The notes below the pieces were generated by a model. The model did not search any database. It had not been told where the DNA came from and saw nothing but the letters and a program-made list of their open reading frames with translations. Below, piece after piece: positions 53,259-61,820 of a stretch of DNA of 64,000 bases; positions within the stretch are counted from its first letter, which is position 1, and each line of letters begins with the position of its first letter. The DNA is from Bradyrhizobium ottawaense (GTDB taxonomy: Bacteria > Pseudomonadota > Alphaproteobacteria > Rhizobiales > Xanthobacteraceae), in contig NZ_CP029425.2 of NCBI RefSeq assembly GCF_002278135.3, forward strand, positions 3,634,001-3,698,000. The letters run 5' to 3'. Both the position numbers and the translations under genes were made by a program.

Positions 53259-54691
53259 CGCCGCTATTGTGGACGCTCATCGCCATCCAGATCGTGATGG
53301 GCGTGTTCGACACCTTCTATCACCACGAATTCACCGAGCGCCTGGCCTGGCGGGTGTCGCAGCGTTTCGAACTCAAGCTGCATGGCATCCGCAACATGCT
53401 CTATGCCTTGCTGTTCCTCGTGCTCGGCTGGCTCGAGGTTTATGGATTGCTGGCGCTGCTGATCGTCGCGGTGCTGGTCGCCGAGATCGTCATCACGCTG
53501 ATGGATTTCGTCGAGGAGGATCTGAGCCGGAAACTGCCGCCGAGCGAGCGCATCAACCACACGCTGCTCGCGATCAATTACGGCGCCATTCTCGTGCTGC
53601 TGCTACCGGTGCTGACCGATTGGGCGATGCAGCCCTTTGGCGTGACCGTCATGAACCAGGGCCTGCTCAGCATCGCCGCGACCGCCTGCGCGGTTGGCGC
53701 CTCGCTCTGTGGCCTCAGGGATTTTGCCGCAATGCGCCGGCTCGGCCGGATGCGCAGCGTTCCCGCCGAGGGGCTTGTCGAAAAGCTCCCGGGCCGCAAG
53801 ACCGTGCTGATAACGGGTGCCACCGGCTTCATCGGCAGTCGCCTCGCGGCGAGCCTCAGCGGCGCCGGGCATCAGGTCATCGCGCTGATCCGCAATCCCG
53901 CGAAGGCGGAGATGCTGCCGCCGCCGATCACGCTGATCACCAGCCTCGATCAGCTCGCCGCGGACACGCCAATCGACGCCATCGTCAATCTCGCCGGCGA
54001 GCCGATCGGCAACGGCTTGTGGACCGAGGCGAAGCGCGCGAAGATTCTTGGCTCCCGCATCGACATGACCGGCGAAATCGTCAAACTGATCGCGCGGCTC
54101 GATCGCAAGCCCGAGGTGCTGGTCAGCGGCTCCGCGATCGGCTGGTACGGATTGTGGGCCGACCAGGTGCTGACGGAGTCGGCCAAGTCGCACGCCTGTT
54201 TCAGCCACGAGCTCTGCGCGGCCTGGGAGAAGGCGGCGCGGCCCGCGGAGGAGCTTGGCGTGCGCGTCGTCTGTTTGCGCATCGGCCTCGTGCTCGGCAC
54301 CGAAGGCGGCTTCGTCACGCGCATGCTGACGCCGTTCGAGTTCGGCCTCGGTGGTCCCATCGGCACCGGGCGGCAGTGGATGTCCTGGATCGAGCGCGAC
54401 GATCTCATTCGCCTGATCGCCTATGTGATGGCAACGCCGGATCTGTCGGGCCCCGTCAATGCCACCGCGCCGATCCCGGTGACCAATGCAAAATTCACCG
54501 AGGAGCTTGGCCGCCGCCTGCATCGGCCGGCGATTTTCCGCATTCCCGGCGGCTTGTTGCGCCGGATCGGCGGCGGCTTCGCCGACGAGCTGCTGCTCGG
54601 CGGTCAGCGCGTGCTGCCCAACAAGGCGCTGAGCCGCGGCTTTGTGTTCAGGCACGAGACGCTGCGCAGCGCGTTCGATGCGATTTTGTGA
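53255..54691 (+). CDS. TIGR01777-type NAD(P)-binding protein fused to an N-terminal membrane domain
   Basis: A 478-residue fusion. Residues 1-155 form about four TM segments (MTPLLWTLIAIQIVMGVFDT, YALLFLVLGWLEVYGLLALL, GAILVLLLPVLTDWAM, GLLSIAATACAVGA), followed by a linker. The Rossmann domain starts at about 182 with ITGATGFIGSRLAASL. Downstream motifs NLAGEPIGNGLW, VSGSAIGWYG and the C-terminal DUF1731-like HRPAIFRIPGGLLRRIGGGF mark the TIGR01777/YfcH epimerase-like family, normally about 300 soluble residues. The ATG overlaps the DUF4166 stop (ATGA). A membrane-tethered nucleotide-sugar or lipid dehydrogenase is plausible. Confidence 0.83.
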   Translation: MTPLLWTLIAIQIVMGVFDTFYHHEFTERLAWRVSQRFELKLHGIRNMLYALLFLVLGWLEVYGLLALLIVAVLVAEIVITLMDFVEEDLSRKLPPSERINHTLLAINYGAILVLLLPVLTDWAMQPFGVTVMNQGLLSIAATACAVGASLCGLRDFAAMRRLGRMRSVPAEGLVEKLPGRKTVLITGATGFIGSRLAASLSGAGHQVIALIRNPAKAEMLPPPITLITSLDQLAADTPIDAIVNLAGEPIGNGLWTEAKRAKILGSRIDMTGEIVKLIARLDRKPEVLVSGSAIGWYGLWADQVLTESAKSHACFSHELCAAWEKAARPAEELGVRVVCLRIGLVLGTEGGFVTRMLTPFEFGLGGPIGTGRQWMSWIERDDLIRLIAYVMATPDLSGPVNATAPIPVTNAKFTEELGRRLHRPAIFRIPGGLLRRIGGGFADELLLGGQRVLPNKALSRGFVFRHETLRSAFDAIL

Positions 54692-54695
54692 GACA

Positions 54696-55550
54696 TCAGG
54701 TGGCCGCGACGCTCCGAAACGTCGCCGCCACCGCGCGTAGCGCCGCAAGCTTGGCGGGATCGCTGACCTTCGAATGTAGCATCACCTTCGAGCTGCCGAG
54801 TTTCGGCAGCCTGTGCGCGGGTCCAATATCGACCAGCCCGGGAGGCGCGATCCGCCGCGCCAGTGGCGCGATCGCAAGTCCCGCGAGCGCAGCTGCGACC
54901 ACCGCCGTGACGCCGCCGCCGACAAAGCGCTCGCGCCAGGCGAGGCCGGCCTTGTCGAGCGCGCGCACGGCGATGGCGCGGACGCCGCAGGGCGGAGCGA
55001 GGGTTGCGAGCGGCAGCGCTTCGCCCTTCGGCAGGGTGAAGCGCCGTGACGCGAACCAGCCGAATTCGTCCTCGGTCAACCTCTCGCCGCCGCGGCGGCT
55101 GCCTTCCTGGCGGACGATCACAGCGTCCAGCTCGCCGGCGTCATAGGCATCCTGCATCTCGCGCGAGAAGCCGATGGTGACGGCGAGGGTGAGATTTGAC
55201 GACATCGCGTGCAGGCGTTCCAGCAGGGGCACCAGCTCGGGGCCGGCGGCGTGATCGGAGATGCCGAGCGAGAGCGATTGTGCGGCCGGGGCCTCGCCCG
55301 ACAGCGCGCGGTCATGCGCCGCCATCAGCGCGCGGGCGCGATCGAGGAAGCTGGCGCCGTCGGCAGTGAGCCGGACCGCGCGTGGCGAGCGCTCGACGAG
55401 GCGTCTTGCCAGCAACGTCTCCAGCCGCTGCAGCTTGAGACTGACAGCGGCTTGTGTCGTGCCCAGCGCCTCGGCAGCACGCGTAAAACTCTGGAGGTCG
55501 GCGACCAGCAGGAAGGCCTTGATCGTGGCGATGTCGAGGGTGGCTGTCAT
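54696..55550 (-). CDS. LysR-family regulator divergent from the tautomerase gene
   Basis: A 284-residue LysR protein: LDIATIKAFLLVADLQSFTR, AAEALGTTQAAVSLKLQRLE, effector domain from LSLGISDHAAGPELVPLL. It converges on the TIGR01777 gene (5 bases between stops) and is divergent from the tautomerase gene, which is its likely target. A TTATC-N15-GATAA inverted repeat lies between them. Confidence 0.88.
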   Translation of the reverse strand: MTATLDIATIKAFLLVADLQSFTRAAEALGTTQAAVSLKLQRLETLLARRLVERSPRAVRLTADGASFLDRARALMAAHDRALSGEAPAAQSLSLGISDHAAGPELVPLLERLHAMSSNLTLAVTIGFSREMQDAYDAGELDAVIVRQEGSRRGGERLTEDEFGWFASRRFTLPKGEALPLATLAPPCGVRAIAVRALDKAGLAWRERFVGGGVTAVVAAALAGLAIAPLARRIAPPGLVDIGPAHRLPKLGSSKVMLHSKVSDPAKLAALRAVAATFRSVAAT

Positions 55551-55559
55551 TATGGATCG

Positions 55560-55584
55560 TTATCACTGGTATCAACAGAGATAA
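55560..55584. promoter_or_regulatory. Candidate LysR binding site (TTATC-N15-GATAA)
   Basis: A 25-bp inverted repeat starting 10 bases upstream of the LysR ATG and about 80 bases upstream of the tautomerase start. LysR dimers typically bind such dyads in the divergent intergenic region. Confidence 0.5.
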
Positions 55585-55662
55585 GATATCAAAATGACGA
55601 GGGGAGGTCTAGCTTCTCACCAACGCCGGGCAAATCCGGCGCTGCATCTTGAGGAGAGCACC

Positions 55663-56085
55663 ATGCCGCTGATCACCGTGTCCTACACCTCGTCCCGCCA
55701 GTCGCCCTCGCTGAAGGCCGAGATCGCCAACGCCGTGTCCGAGCTCACCGCAAAGATCCTGCACAAGGATCCCAAGGTGACTGCCATCATCGTCAAGTCG
55801 GTCGAGGCCGACGACTGGTTCGCCGGCGGCAAGTCGCTCGCCGAGCAGAAGCTTGCCAGCTACTGGATCGACATCCACGTCAGCGAAGGCACCAACACCA
55901 AGGACGAGAAGGCCGCTTATCTTGCCGCCATGTTCAAGCGCATGGCCGAGATTCTGGGGCCGTTGCATCCCGAGACCTATCTGCATGTCGACGAGGTCAA
56001 GGGCGATGCCTACGGTTTCGGCGGCCTCACCCAGGAGCGCCGCTACATCGCCGGCAAGCTCGACGTGTCGCTGCAGGCGGCGTGA
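55663..56085 (+). CDS. 4-oxalocrotonate tautomerase superfamily protein
   Basis: A 140-residue protein beginning MPLITVSYTSSRQ, so Pro1 is exposed after Met removal, as needed for catalysis. The N-terminal beta-alpha-beta unit is typical of the family; the C-terminal half (KAAYLAAMFKRMAEILGPLH) is a second unit, as in cis-CaaD-like or long-form tautomerases. GAGGAGAGCACC precedes the ATG. The substrate is unknown; the divergent LysR suggests an inducible catabolic role. Confidence 0.85.
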   Translation: MPLITVSYTSSRQSPSLKAEIANAVSELTAKILHKDPKVTAIIVKSVEADDWFAGGKSLAEQKLASYWIDIHVSEGTNTKDEKAAYLAAMFKRMAEILGPLHPETYLHVDEVKGDAYGFGGLTQERRYIAGKLDVSLQAA

Positions 56086-56093
56086 GGCTGCAA

Positions 56094-56122
56094 GCCGCGG
56101 GTAGAGCCATCTCACCCGCGGC
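56094..56122. terminator. Bidirectional hairpin between convergent tautomerase and DnaB-like genes
   Basis: A 9-bp perfect stem (gccgcgggt/acccgcggc) with an 11-base loop, 8 bases past the tautomerase stop and 7 bases before the end of the convergent gene. No T run on either side. Confidence 0.55.
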
Positions 56123-56129
56123 CTGAGCG

Positions 56130-56849
56130 TCAGCTTGCTGCCCGGAACTGAACTTCGGAATTGTTCAGGAAGCACGTCTTGTCGAACAGCTTCAGATCCA
56201 GCGGATTTGGCAAGCGGACATCGTCGAGGTCGGGGCAGGGCTTGACTGCGGGATCGTAGCAACGATCGATCTGCGAGATGAAGGCGACGATCAGCCCCTT
56301 GTCGCGTGCGAACGATTTCAGCGCGCGAACCTGAACGGAGAGGTCGGGGTTTTCCCGCCTCTGGTCAAGCAGTTGCAGATAGTCGATCACCACGAACGTG
56401 CCGCATGGTGCCGCGGCCATCTCCTTGACGATGTAATCGGCGCTGATGGCGTCGGAGCAATCGACATCGAAGAGCTCGCGGAATTGCGCGGGGTCCGCGC
56501 CGATCGCCTGGAAGCGCTCCAGAACATCCTTCTCGGTGTATTCGAGCCAGAAGAACGCAGCGCGATGGCCCGACCGCATGGCTTCCACGGCAAGTTCGAG
56601 GCTCATCAGAGTCTTGCCCTGGCCGGGGCGCGCGCCGACCAGCACCAGATCGCCGGGCCGGAATTGCGGAAACAGCCTGCCCGCCGGCGTGATGGCCGCG
56701 GCTTTCGCTGCGAGCATGCTCCAGGCGGAAAACCCTTCCGTCGTCGCGATGCGATCAAGTGCATCGTGCAGCGGAATGCCTTCCTCGCGGGACAGGCGCT
56801 TCGCCTTGCGCTTCAGATGATAGATCGGTGCAGACAATCTCATCGTCAA
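56130..56849 (-). CDS. Small DnaB-like RecA-fold ATPase
   Basis: A 239-residue protein. Walker A is GARPGQGKTLMS near residue 73, preceded by a DnaB-type GDLVLVG strand. Walker B is FVVIDYLQLLDQ, and a later FISQIDR segment matches the DnaB sensor region. The first 55 residues are an Arg/Lys-rich helical domain (LKRKAKRLSREEGIPLHDAL), not the DnaB N-terminal domain. At half the length of DnaB it is more like plasmid or phage-derived helicase-core ATPases. No replication genes are nearby. Confidence 0.78.
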   Translation of the reverse strand: MTMRLSAPIYHLKRKAKRLSREEGIPLHDALDRIATTEGFSAWSMLAAKAAAITPAGRLFPQFRPGDLVLVGARPGQGKTLMSLELAVEAMRSGHRAAFFWLEYTEKDVLERFQAIGADPAQFRELFDVDCSDAISADYIVKEMAAAPCGTFVVIDYLQLLDQRRENPDLSVQVRALKSFARDKGLIVAFISQIDRCYDPAVKPCPDLDDVRLPNPLDLKLFDKTCFLNNSEVQFRAAS

Positions 56850-57039
56850 AACCTCCCATTGCGAGCAGAAAGCGCAATCCCTCCTTATGCCTGGCGCTCG
56901 AACAGTCGGCCGATGATCTCATCGCCCGGCATGAAGTCTGCTTTCCCGGCGGAGGGGGGAGGCGTGGGCGACACCTGACGCGAGCATAGCCGATTCCGCG
57001 ACGAGCGGGGACTGCGGGCGGTTGGGCGCCACAAAAATG

Positions 57040-57777
57040 CTAGGCGGCCGCTTCCGGCACCAACGCTTTGGTCGGCCCGAACAGCTCCTCGAACGCCTGC
57101 CGAAGCGCGATGTCGACGTCAGCCATGGTCACGAGCTGGCCGAGGTCGACCAGCGAGGTGACGCCGTAGCGGGCGTCAGTGACGCCGCACGGCACGATGC
57201 CGGTGAAATGCGACAGCTCCGGCTCGACATTGATGGCGATGCCGTGGAACGAGACCCAGCGTTTCAGCCGCACGCCGATCGCCGCGATCTTGTCCTCGTA
57301 ACCTTCGCCCTTGTCGGGTCGCCTGACCCAGACGCCGACCCGATCCTCACGCCGCTCGCCGCGGACGTTGAAGGCGGCGAGCGTGCGCAGAATCAGCTCC
57401 TCCAGGCTCGCGACATAGGCCCGGACGTCCGGCCGGCGGCGCTTGAGATCGAGCATGACATAGGCCACCCGCTGGCCGGGCCCGTGATAGGTGAGCTGCC
57501 CGCCGCGTCCGGTGGCGAAGATCGGGAATCGGGGATCGCGCAGGTCGCTGTCCTTGCCCGAGGTGCCGGAGGTGTAGAGCGGGGGGTGTTCGAGCAGCCA
57601 GACCAGCTCCGCGGCCTCGCCCGCCGCAATGGCGGCGACCCGGGCTTCCATCTCGGCCACCGCCTCCGGATAGGGCACCGCCGCGTCCGAGATTCGCCAC
57701 TCCACGGGCTGGCCGTGGGACGCCGAAAACGACGTCAAATCCAGCTCTTGGCGCGGGTTTTGGGGCAAATTAACCAT
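57040..57777 (-). CDS. lipB: Octanoyl-[acyl-carrier-protein]:protein octanoyltransferase LipB
   Basis: A 245-residue enzyme: [52 protein letters not shown] with catalytic Lys163, and FTGIVPCGV with catalytic Cys197; the 34-residue spacing is the same as in E. coli LipB (Lys135/Cys169). It moves octanoate from ACP to lipoyl domains for lipoate synthesis. Its ATG at 57777 shares a base with the possible TTG start of the divergent FliN-like gene. Confidence 0.95.
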   Translation of the reverse strand: MVNLPQNPRQELDLTSFSASHGQPVEWRISDAAVPYPEAVAEMEARVAAIAAGEAAELVWLLEHPPLYTSGTSGKDSDLRDPRFPIFATGRGGQLTYHGPGQRVAYVMLDLKRRRPDVRAYVASLEELILRTLAAFNVRGERREDRVGVWVRRPDKGEGYEDKIAAIGVRLKRWVSFHGIAINVEPELSHFTGIVPCGVTDARYGVTSLVDLGQLVTMADVDIALRQAFEELFGPTKALVPEAAA

Positions 57778-58115
57778 TGGCTAACCATAACGTGGTGATC
57801 ATTGCAGGCGCAAATGCCAAGTCCTTGTCCGAAGTCCTTGGTCCTTCGTCCCTGGTTGCGGCGGTCCTGACAGTGCCCACTCTCGATAAAGTCACCGTGG
57901 ATCTCATGGTCGTCCTCGGGACGACTACGATGCCGATCCATCAAGTATTACGTCTTTCCCGCGGCGCCATCATCGAGCTGGACGCAACCGAGGCCGACGA
58001 GGTCAAGGTTTTGGCCAATAATCTGCCGGTCGCCTCCGGCGTCGTGCTGGTCGACCGCAACCGGATCGCGGTCGAGGTCAAGCAGATGCTGCCGCGCACG
58101 CCGGGCACGCGGTAG
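57777..58115 (+). CDS. FliN-family (SpoA domain) flagellar motor switch-like protein
   Basis: A frame of up to 112 residues whose C-terminal 75 residues match the FliN/SpoA domain: [56 protein letters not shown]. FliN forms the cytoplasmic C-ring of the flagellar motor. The N-terminal start is uncertain: TTG at 57777 coincides with the lipB start, and GTG codons at 57792 and 57795 are alternatives. None has a good ribosome site. No other flagellar gene is nearby. Confidence 0.75.
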   Translation: MANHNVVIIAGANAKSLSEVLGPSSLVAAVLTVPTLDKVTVDLMVVLGTTTMPIHQVLRLSRGAIIELDATEADEVKVLANNLPVASGVVLVDRNRIAVEVKQMLPRTPGTR

Positions 58116-58335
58116 CGGCCCGGGGACCCGATAGGGTCGGGAGCACGCAGTCGCGGCCCGGCACACGGTAGGGGCACTGGGCCGGCGGTAAAGGCCGATT
58201 CGGGTGGAAGGCCAGGAACTTTCCTGCAAAGCTGTGGAATTCAGGGCCTTTGCAGGCTTGTACCCCTCTGATGGATTTGTTAGATCGGCGCCGTTGATCC
58301 GGCTGGCCTTCAAGCCTCAAGCCGGCATCCCCAAA
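58116..58335. other. Intergenic region before tRNA-Leu
   Basis: 220 bp with short imperfect direct repeats around cacgcggtagcggcccgg and cggcacacggtaggggc (58100-58175), and a small hairpin candidate near 58295-58325. It probably holds the tRNA promoter. No coding frame is supported. Confidence 0.4.
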
Positions 58336-58420
58336 GCGCTCGTGGCGGAACTGGTAGACGCGCTGCCTTGAGGTGGCAGTGAGTAAAATCGTGGGGGTTC
58401 GAGTCCCTCCGAGCGCACCA
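58336..58420 (+). tRNA. tRNA-Leu (anticodon GAG)
   Basis: An 85-nt cloverleaf with encoded CCA. Acceptor GCGCTCG (58336-58342) pairs with CGAGCGC (58410-58416), followed by discriminator A and CCA. Anticodon stem ctgcc/ggcag (58363-58367 with 58375-58379), loop ttgaggt with anticodon GAG at 58370-58372. The long variable arm and GGTTCGAGTCC T-arm fit a class II leucine tRNA, reading CUC/CUU. Confidence 0.95.
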
Positions 58421-58430
58421 CCTTCATCCC

Positions 58431-58616
58431 TTATCGTTGTTTGGGCTGGATTTCGGCGGCCGCTTCGCGTGCCGCCCATTGATCTGGCGGGTCATGCGCG
58501 CCGCCGCCGGCAGGGGCGTCCGGTGGGAAGATGCTGTCGTAGATCGCACGCGCCTCGCGGATGAGGCGCTGCCGCTCGAGTTCGGATTTCGAGGCGAAGC
58601 GGACGACGTTCGTCAT
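58431..58616 (-). CDS. Small conserved-looking protein downstream of the COG0523 GTPase
   Basis: A 61-residue protein starting [20 protein letters not shown] with a helical Arg/Glu-rich middle and a Gly/Pro-rich centre ([20 protein letters not shown]). The ATG overlaps the GTPase stop by ATGA, so it is translationally coupled to it. No domain known; the coupling suggests a helper in metal handling. Confidence 0.7.
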   Translation of the reverse strand: MTNVVRFASKSELERQRLIREARAIYDSIFPPDAPAGGGAHDPPDQWAAREAAAEIQPKQR

Positions 58617-59827
58617 TCGCGCTCCAAAACTTCGTTCGCGCGCCGCCAGACTGGAAACGGGTCTGCAAGCTTCGCCCATTCCGTGACGTTCATGGCCGGC
58701 TTGCCCGGGACAAGGCAGGCATCCAGGCGTGCGCGGAGCGCGCTCTCGTCCATGCCCGCGCCGATGAACACGATTTCCTGGCGGCGATCGCCATAGATGT
58801 CGTTCCAGTTCGCACGCAACCGCTTGCGCCAAAACGGGTCGTCCGGCCAGCGTTCCGCAGGCACGCTCGCCCACCAGAATCCAAGGGCCTCGGTGCGCGT
58901 GATCGCGCCGGCCTGGCTGATCTCGCCCAGCCATTGCGGCCGCGTCGCCAGCCAGAAATGTCCTTTGGCGCGAATGACACCGGGCCAGGGCTCTCGCACG
59001 AACTTGTCGAATTTTTCGGGATCGAACGGCCGGCGCGCCCGATAGACGAAGCTGCTCACGCCGTATTCCTCCGTCTCCGGCACGTGATCGGCAAAGCCGT
59101 AGAGTTCCTTGAACCAGAGTGGATGCGCTTGCGCCTTTTCGAAGTCGAACCGGCCGGTGTCGAGAATGCGATCGAAGGCGACCCGGCTGTAGTTGGCTTC
59201 GATCAACTCCGCTTCCGGATTGAGCGCGCGGATGATCTTTCGCGCTGCTTCGCGTTGTGCCGGCGAGGCGTCATCGACCTTGTTGAGCACGATCACGTCG
59301 GCAAATTCGATCTGCTCGACGAGCAGATCGACCAGCGTGCGCTTGTCGTGCGCCAGCGCTTCGCCGCGCTGCTCCAGGAAATCCGTCGATGAATAATCCC
59401 TCAGCAGATTCACCGCGTCGACCACGGTGACCATGGTGTCGAGGCGTGCCACGTCGGAGAGGCTTTCGCCGTCCTCGGAACGGAAGTCGAAGGTCGCAGC
59501 AACCGGCAGCGGCTCGGAGATGCCGGTGGATTCGATCAGCAGATAATCGAACCGGTCGTTTTCGGCGAGGGCGCGCACCTCCTTCAGCAGGTCGTCGCGC
59601 AGCGTGCAACAGATGCACCCGTTGGTCATCTCGACGAGCTTCTCGTCAGTCCTGGACAGGTTCGCACCGCCACCACGGACCAGATCCGCATCGATGTTCA
59701 CCTCGCTCATGTCGTTGACGATCACCGCCACTTTCAGGCCGTGCCGGTTGTTCAGGACGTGGTTCATCAAAGTGGTCTTTCCAGCCCCGAGGAAGCCGGA
59801 CAAGACGGTGACGGGGAGTTTTTGCAT
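58613..59827 (-). CDS. COG0523/CobW-family GTPase, probable zinc metallochaperone
   Basis: A 404-residue GTPase: Walker [10 protein letters not shown] (residues 11-19), metal-binding CICC motif at 71-74 ([11 protein letters not shown]), Walker B region [11 protein letters not shown], base-recognition NKVD, and the CobW C-terminal domain. These proteins deliver zinc to client enzymes when zinc is scarce. A perfect 22-bp Zur-type palindrome lies 58 bases upstream of the ATG, which supports the zinc role. The 61-residue downstream protein is coupled. Confidence 0.92.
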   Translation of the reverse strand: MQKLPVTVLSGFLGAGKTTLMNHVLNNRHGLKVAVIVNDMSEVNIDADLVRGGGANLSRTDEKLVEMTNGCICCTLRDDLLKEVRALAENDRFDYLLIESTGISEPLPVAATFDFRSEDGESLSDVARLDTMVTVVDAVNLLRDYSSTDFLEQRGEALAHDKRTLVDLLVEQIEFADVIVLNKVDDASPAQREAARKIIRALNPEAELIEANYSRVAFDRILDTGRFDFEKAQAHPLWFKELYGFADHVPETEEYGVSSFVYRARRPFDPEKFDKFVREPWPGVIRAKGHFWLATRPQWLGEISQAGAITRTEALGFWWASVPAERWPDDPFWRKRLRANWNDIYGDRRQEIVFIGAGMDESALRARLDACLVPGKPAMNVTEWAKLADPFPVWRRANEVLERE

Positions 59828-59884
59828 GGAGATCGAACAGTCTTTTCAAGGGGATAGAGTGACGCGGGGGCATTGGGACCGGAT

Positions 59885-59906
59885 ATGTAATGTTATAACA
59901 TTACAT
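59885..59906. promoter_or_regulatory. Zur box upstream of the COG0523 GTPase gene
   Basis: A perfect 22-bp palindrome, atgtaatgtta with its exact complement taacattacat. The core GTTATAACAT matches the Zur operator of alphaproteobacteria from memory. It is in an A/T-rich island in very GC-rich DNA, as expected for such a site. Zur would repress when zinc is plentiful. Confidence 0.85.
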
Positions 59907-60084
59907 TCATTGTCGGCGTCGTCGTCAAGCCGTTTTGCGGTTCAACTGAAGTTGCGAACGTTCAAGTGATTGTTCTTTGCCCCGTGGGAGCGGTCGGGGC
60001 AGGCAAAATGCCGGACAGCGGTGCGCCGGAGAACGGGCGACGCAGCCCAGCGTAGAAATCGAACTGAACGTCAAGCAGATTGCA

Positions 60085-60906
60085 TCACTGCGGCAAGTGC
60101 ACCAGCAGCCAGGCGCCCGCGGCCACACATGCGATGCCGGCAGCGCGCGCGATCCATCGTCCGACCGGCGTAACTTTCTCCAGGAGGACAAGCAGCGCCA
60201 AAACCGCGATCCAGAGCACGTTCATCACTCCGCCGACGAACAACAGCGCCATCAAAACCCAGCAGCAGCCGACACAATAGCCTCCGTGCCGAAGTCCCAG
60301 CAGCAGGCAGCCGCGCAGGTCGCCGCGAAAGCCGCCATGGCGCATCAGGAACAGAAACGGCGACTGGCATTGGGCGAGACAGACGTCCTTCAGCGGTGTC
60401 CATTGATAGACACCAGCCGCGACCAGCACGATGGCGCCGAGCAGGTTGCTTGCGAGCGCCATTCGGGAATCCAGCAAGGTGGCGCGCTCGACCGCCCATT
60501 GAAGAAGGGTGGCCGCCAGCGAAAAGCCGCACCAGGCGAGGAGATAACCGGCGGCAAACCAGCCGGTCGCGGCGAACGGCTTGCCCTGTGCTTTGCCCTG
60601 TCGGCCTACGCGGGCGTACATCAGGATCATCGGCGCGGCCGAAGGGGCCATCATTCCGATCATCATCACCGCCCACATCAGCAGCACGTAGGCGAACTCG
60701 AACGTTCGCCACGGTTCGCTCGTCGGCAGCATGATTCCGATCCCGGCCGGGATCATGCGGAATCCGGCCATGTCCATGCCGCCCATGTCCATGTCGTTGG
60801 CGAGCCAGAGCACATAGCTCCATGCCAGCACGACAATGAGGCCGATCGCGCCGCCGACGATCCAGCGATCGCGACGCAGCACGGTTTCCAGTGGGCTGTC
60901 CGTCAT
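60085..60906 (-). CDS. DUF2182 membrane protein with Met-rich N-terminal motif
   Basis: A 273-residue polytopic protein of the DUF2182 group (predicted metal-binding membrane protein): TM1 near residues 18-36, then a Met-rich segment at 37-51 (DMDMGGMDMAGFRM), VLLMWAVMMIGMMAPSAAPM, and His/Cys-rich later loops (RHGGYCVGCCWVLMALLFVG). The Met and Cys clusters suggest copper or other soft-metal handling. It follows the DUF1326 gene by 51 bases. No ribosome site is examined beyond the ATG context. Confidence 0.82.
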   Translation of the reverse strand: MTDSPLETVLRRDRWIVGGAIGLIVVLAWSYVLWLANDMDMGGMDMAGFRMIPAGIGIMLPTSEPWRTFEFAYVLLMWAVMMIGMMAPSAAPMILMYARVGRQGKAQGKPFAATGWFAAGYLLAWCGFSLAATLLQWAVERATLLDSRMALASNLLGAIVLVAAGVYQWTPLKDVCLAQCQSPFLFLMRHGGFRGDLRGCLLLGLRHGGYCVGCCWVLMALLFVGGVMNVLWIAVLALLVLLEKVTPVGRWIARAAGIACVAAGAWLLVHLPQ

Positions 60907-60957
60907 TGGCGATCGAAATTGCCCGGCCCTGACGCCGGCCGGTATCGGAAGTTTACA

Positions 60958-61587
60958 TCACGCCTGGTTCGACCAGCGGATCGGCGCATAGAGGCCGTTC
61001 CTGCCGGAATTATCCCAGCGCATGCCATGATCGCTGAAGGTATTGCCGGCGGCGCCGACGGCCATCACCATGGCATCGGGGCTGACCGGATGGCCGATGT
61101 TCACCCACATCTCCCCGCTCGGATGCATGGTTGGCAGGGGATCGACGGACATGTGCAGGATGCCGGGGATTTCCGCGGACCGCGTCTTGCCGTCGATCCG
61201 GAACGTGATCGGGACCTTGCGCACCCCCAGGTTCTTGCTGATCAGCGGCGTGAACGCGGCCATCGGACCGCCGGCACCGCCGGTGAAGATCGCAGCCAGG
61301 GCCTCGGTCTGCTCATCGCTGGCGCGCTGATCGATATAGGCGGCGATTGACCAATCTCCGTCTGCCATGACCCCAGGTGCGTGGAGGACGACGAGGACAT
61401 TAAGTCCATCCAGCTCGATGTCACCGTAGCGGCCGCTCTCGATGTGGAAGATCAGCGGTACGTTGCAGAAGCCTTCGGTCGGTCGTGCGGTCAACGGGGG
61501 CGCCGCCGACACCAGGCAGGGACACACGATGCTGCAACTGCAATTCTCGAAATAGTCACCGGAAAGGTGCCATGGGACATCTGCCAT
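60958..61587 (-). CDS. DUF1326 protein
   Basis: A 209-residue protein starting MADVPWHLSGDYFENCSCSI with CSCSIVCPC, a Cys cluster typical of DUF1326. No signal peptide or TM. GGGAGACAGCG precedes the ATG. Paired with DUF2182 downstream, a pairing I recall from other Proteobacteria. The Cys-rich motif and partner suggest metal binding. Function not known. Confidence 0.82.
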   Translation of the reverse strand: MADVPWHLSGDYFENCSCSIVCPCLVSAAPPLTARPTEGFCNVPLIFHIESGRYGDIELDGLNVLVVLHAPGVMADGDWSIAAYIDQRASDEQTEALAAIFTGGAGGPMAAFTPLISKNLGVRKVPITFRIDGKTRSAEIPGILHMSVDPLPTMHPSGEMWVNIGHPVSPDAMVMAVGAAGNTFSDHGMRWDNSGRNGLYAPIRWSNQA

Positions 61588-61820
61588 CGCTGTCTCCCGC
61601 TAGGCCGAACCCGATAGATGCTTTCGAATGAGCTACGCTTGGTTGAAAGTTACGCCGCGCGGCGGAGCCCCGCAATGGGGCTCGGCCGATTTACGGAAAA
61701 GTGCACCGATCAGCTGGAATTGCACCTGAACTCCAAACGCGACCGTCCTCCGAGCGTACCGAAGCCAATTTTCCCTTTGAGATCACGGATATTTTGGACG
61801 TGTTCCGGAGATGGCCGAGC

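Noticed and set aside
52691..55146. Long plus-strand alternative frames through the DUF4166 and TIGR01777 genes
   Set aside because: Arg/Pro-rich with no domain. The real genes are in the other phases and have start-stop overlaps and clear motifs.
58336..58420. tRNA-Leu as the insertion site of a genomic island
   Set aside because: No integrase gene and no repeat of the tRNA 3' end were found in the window.
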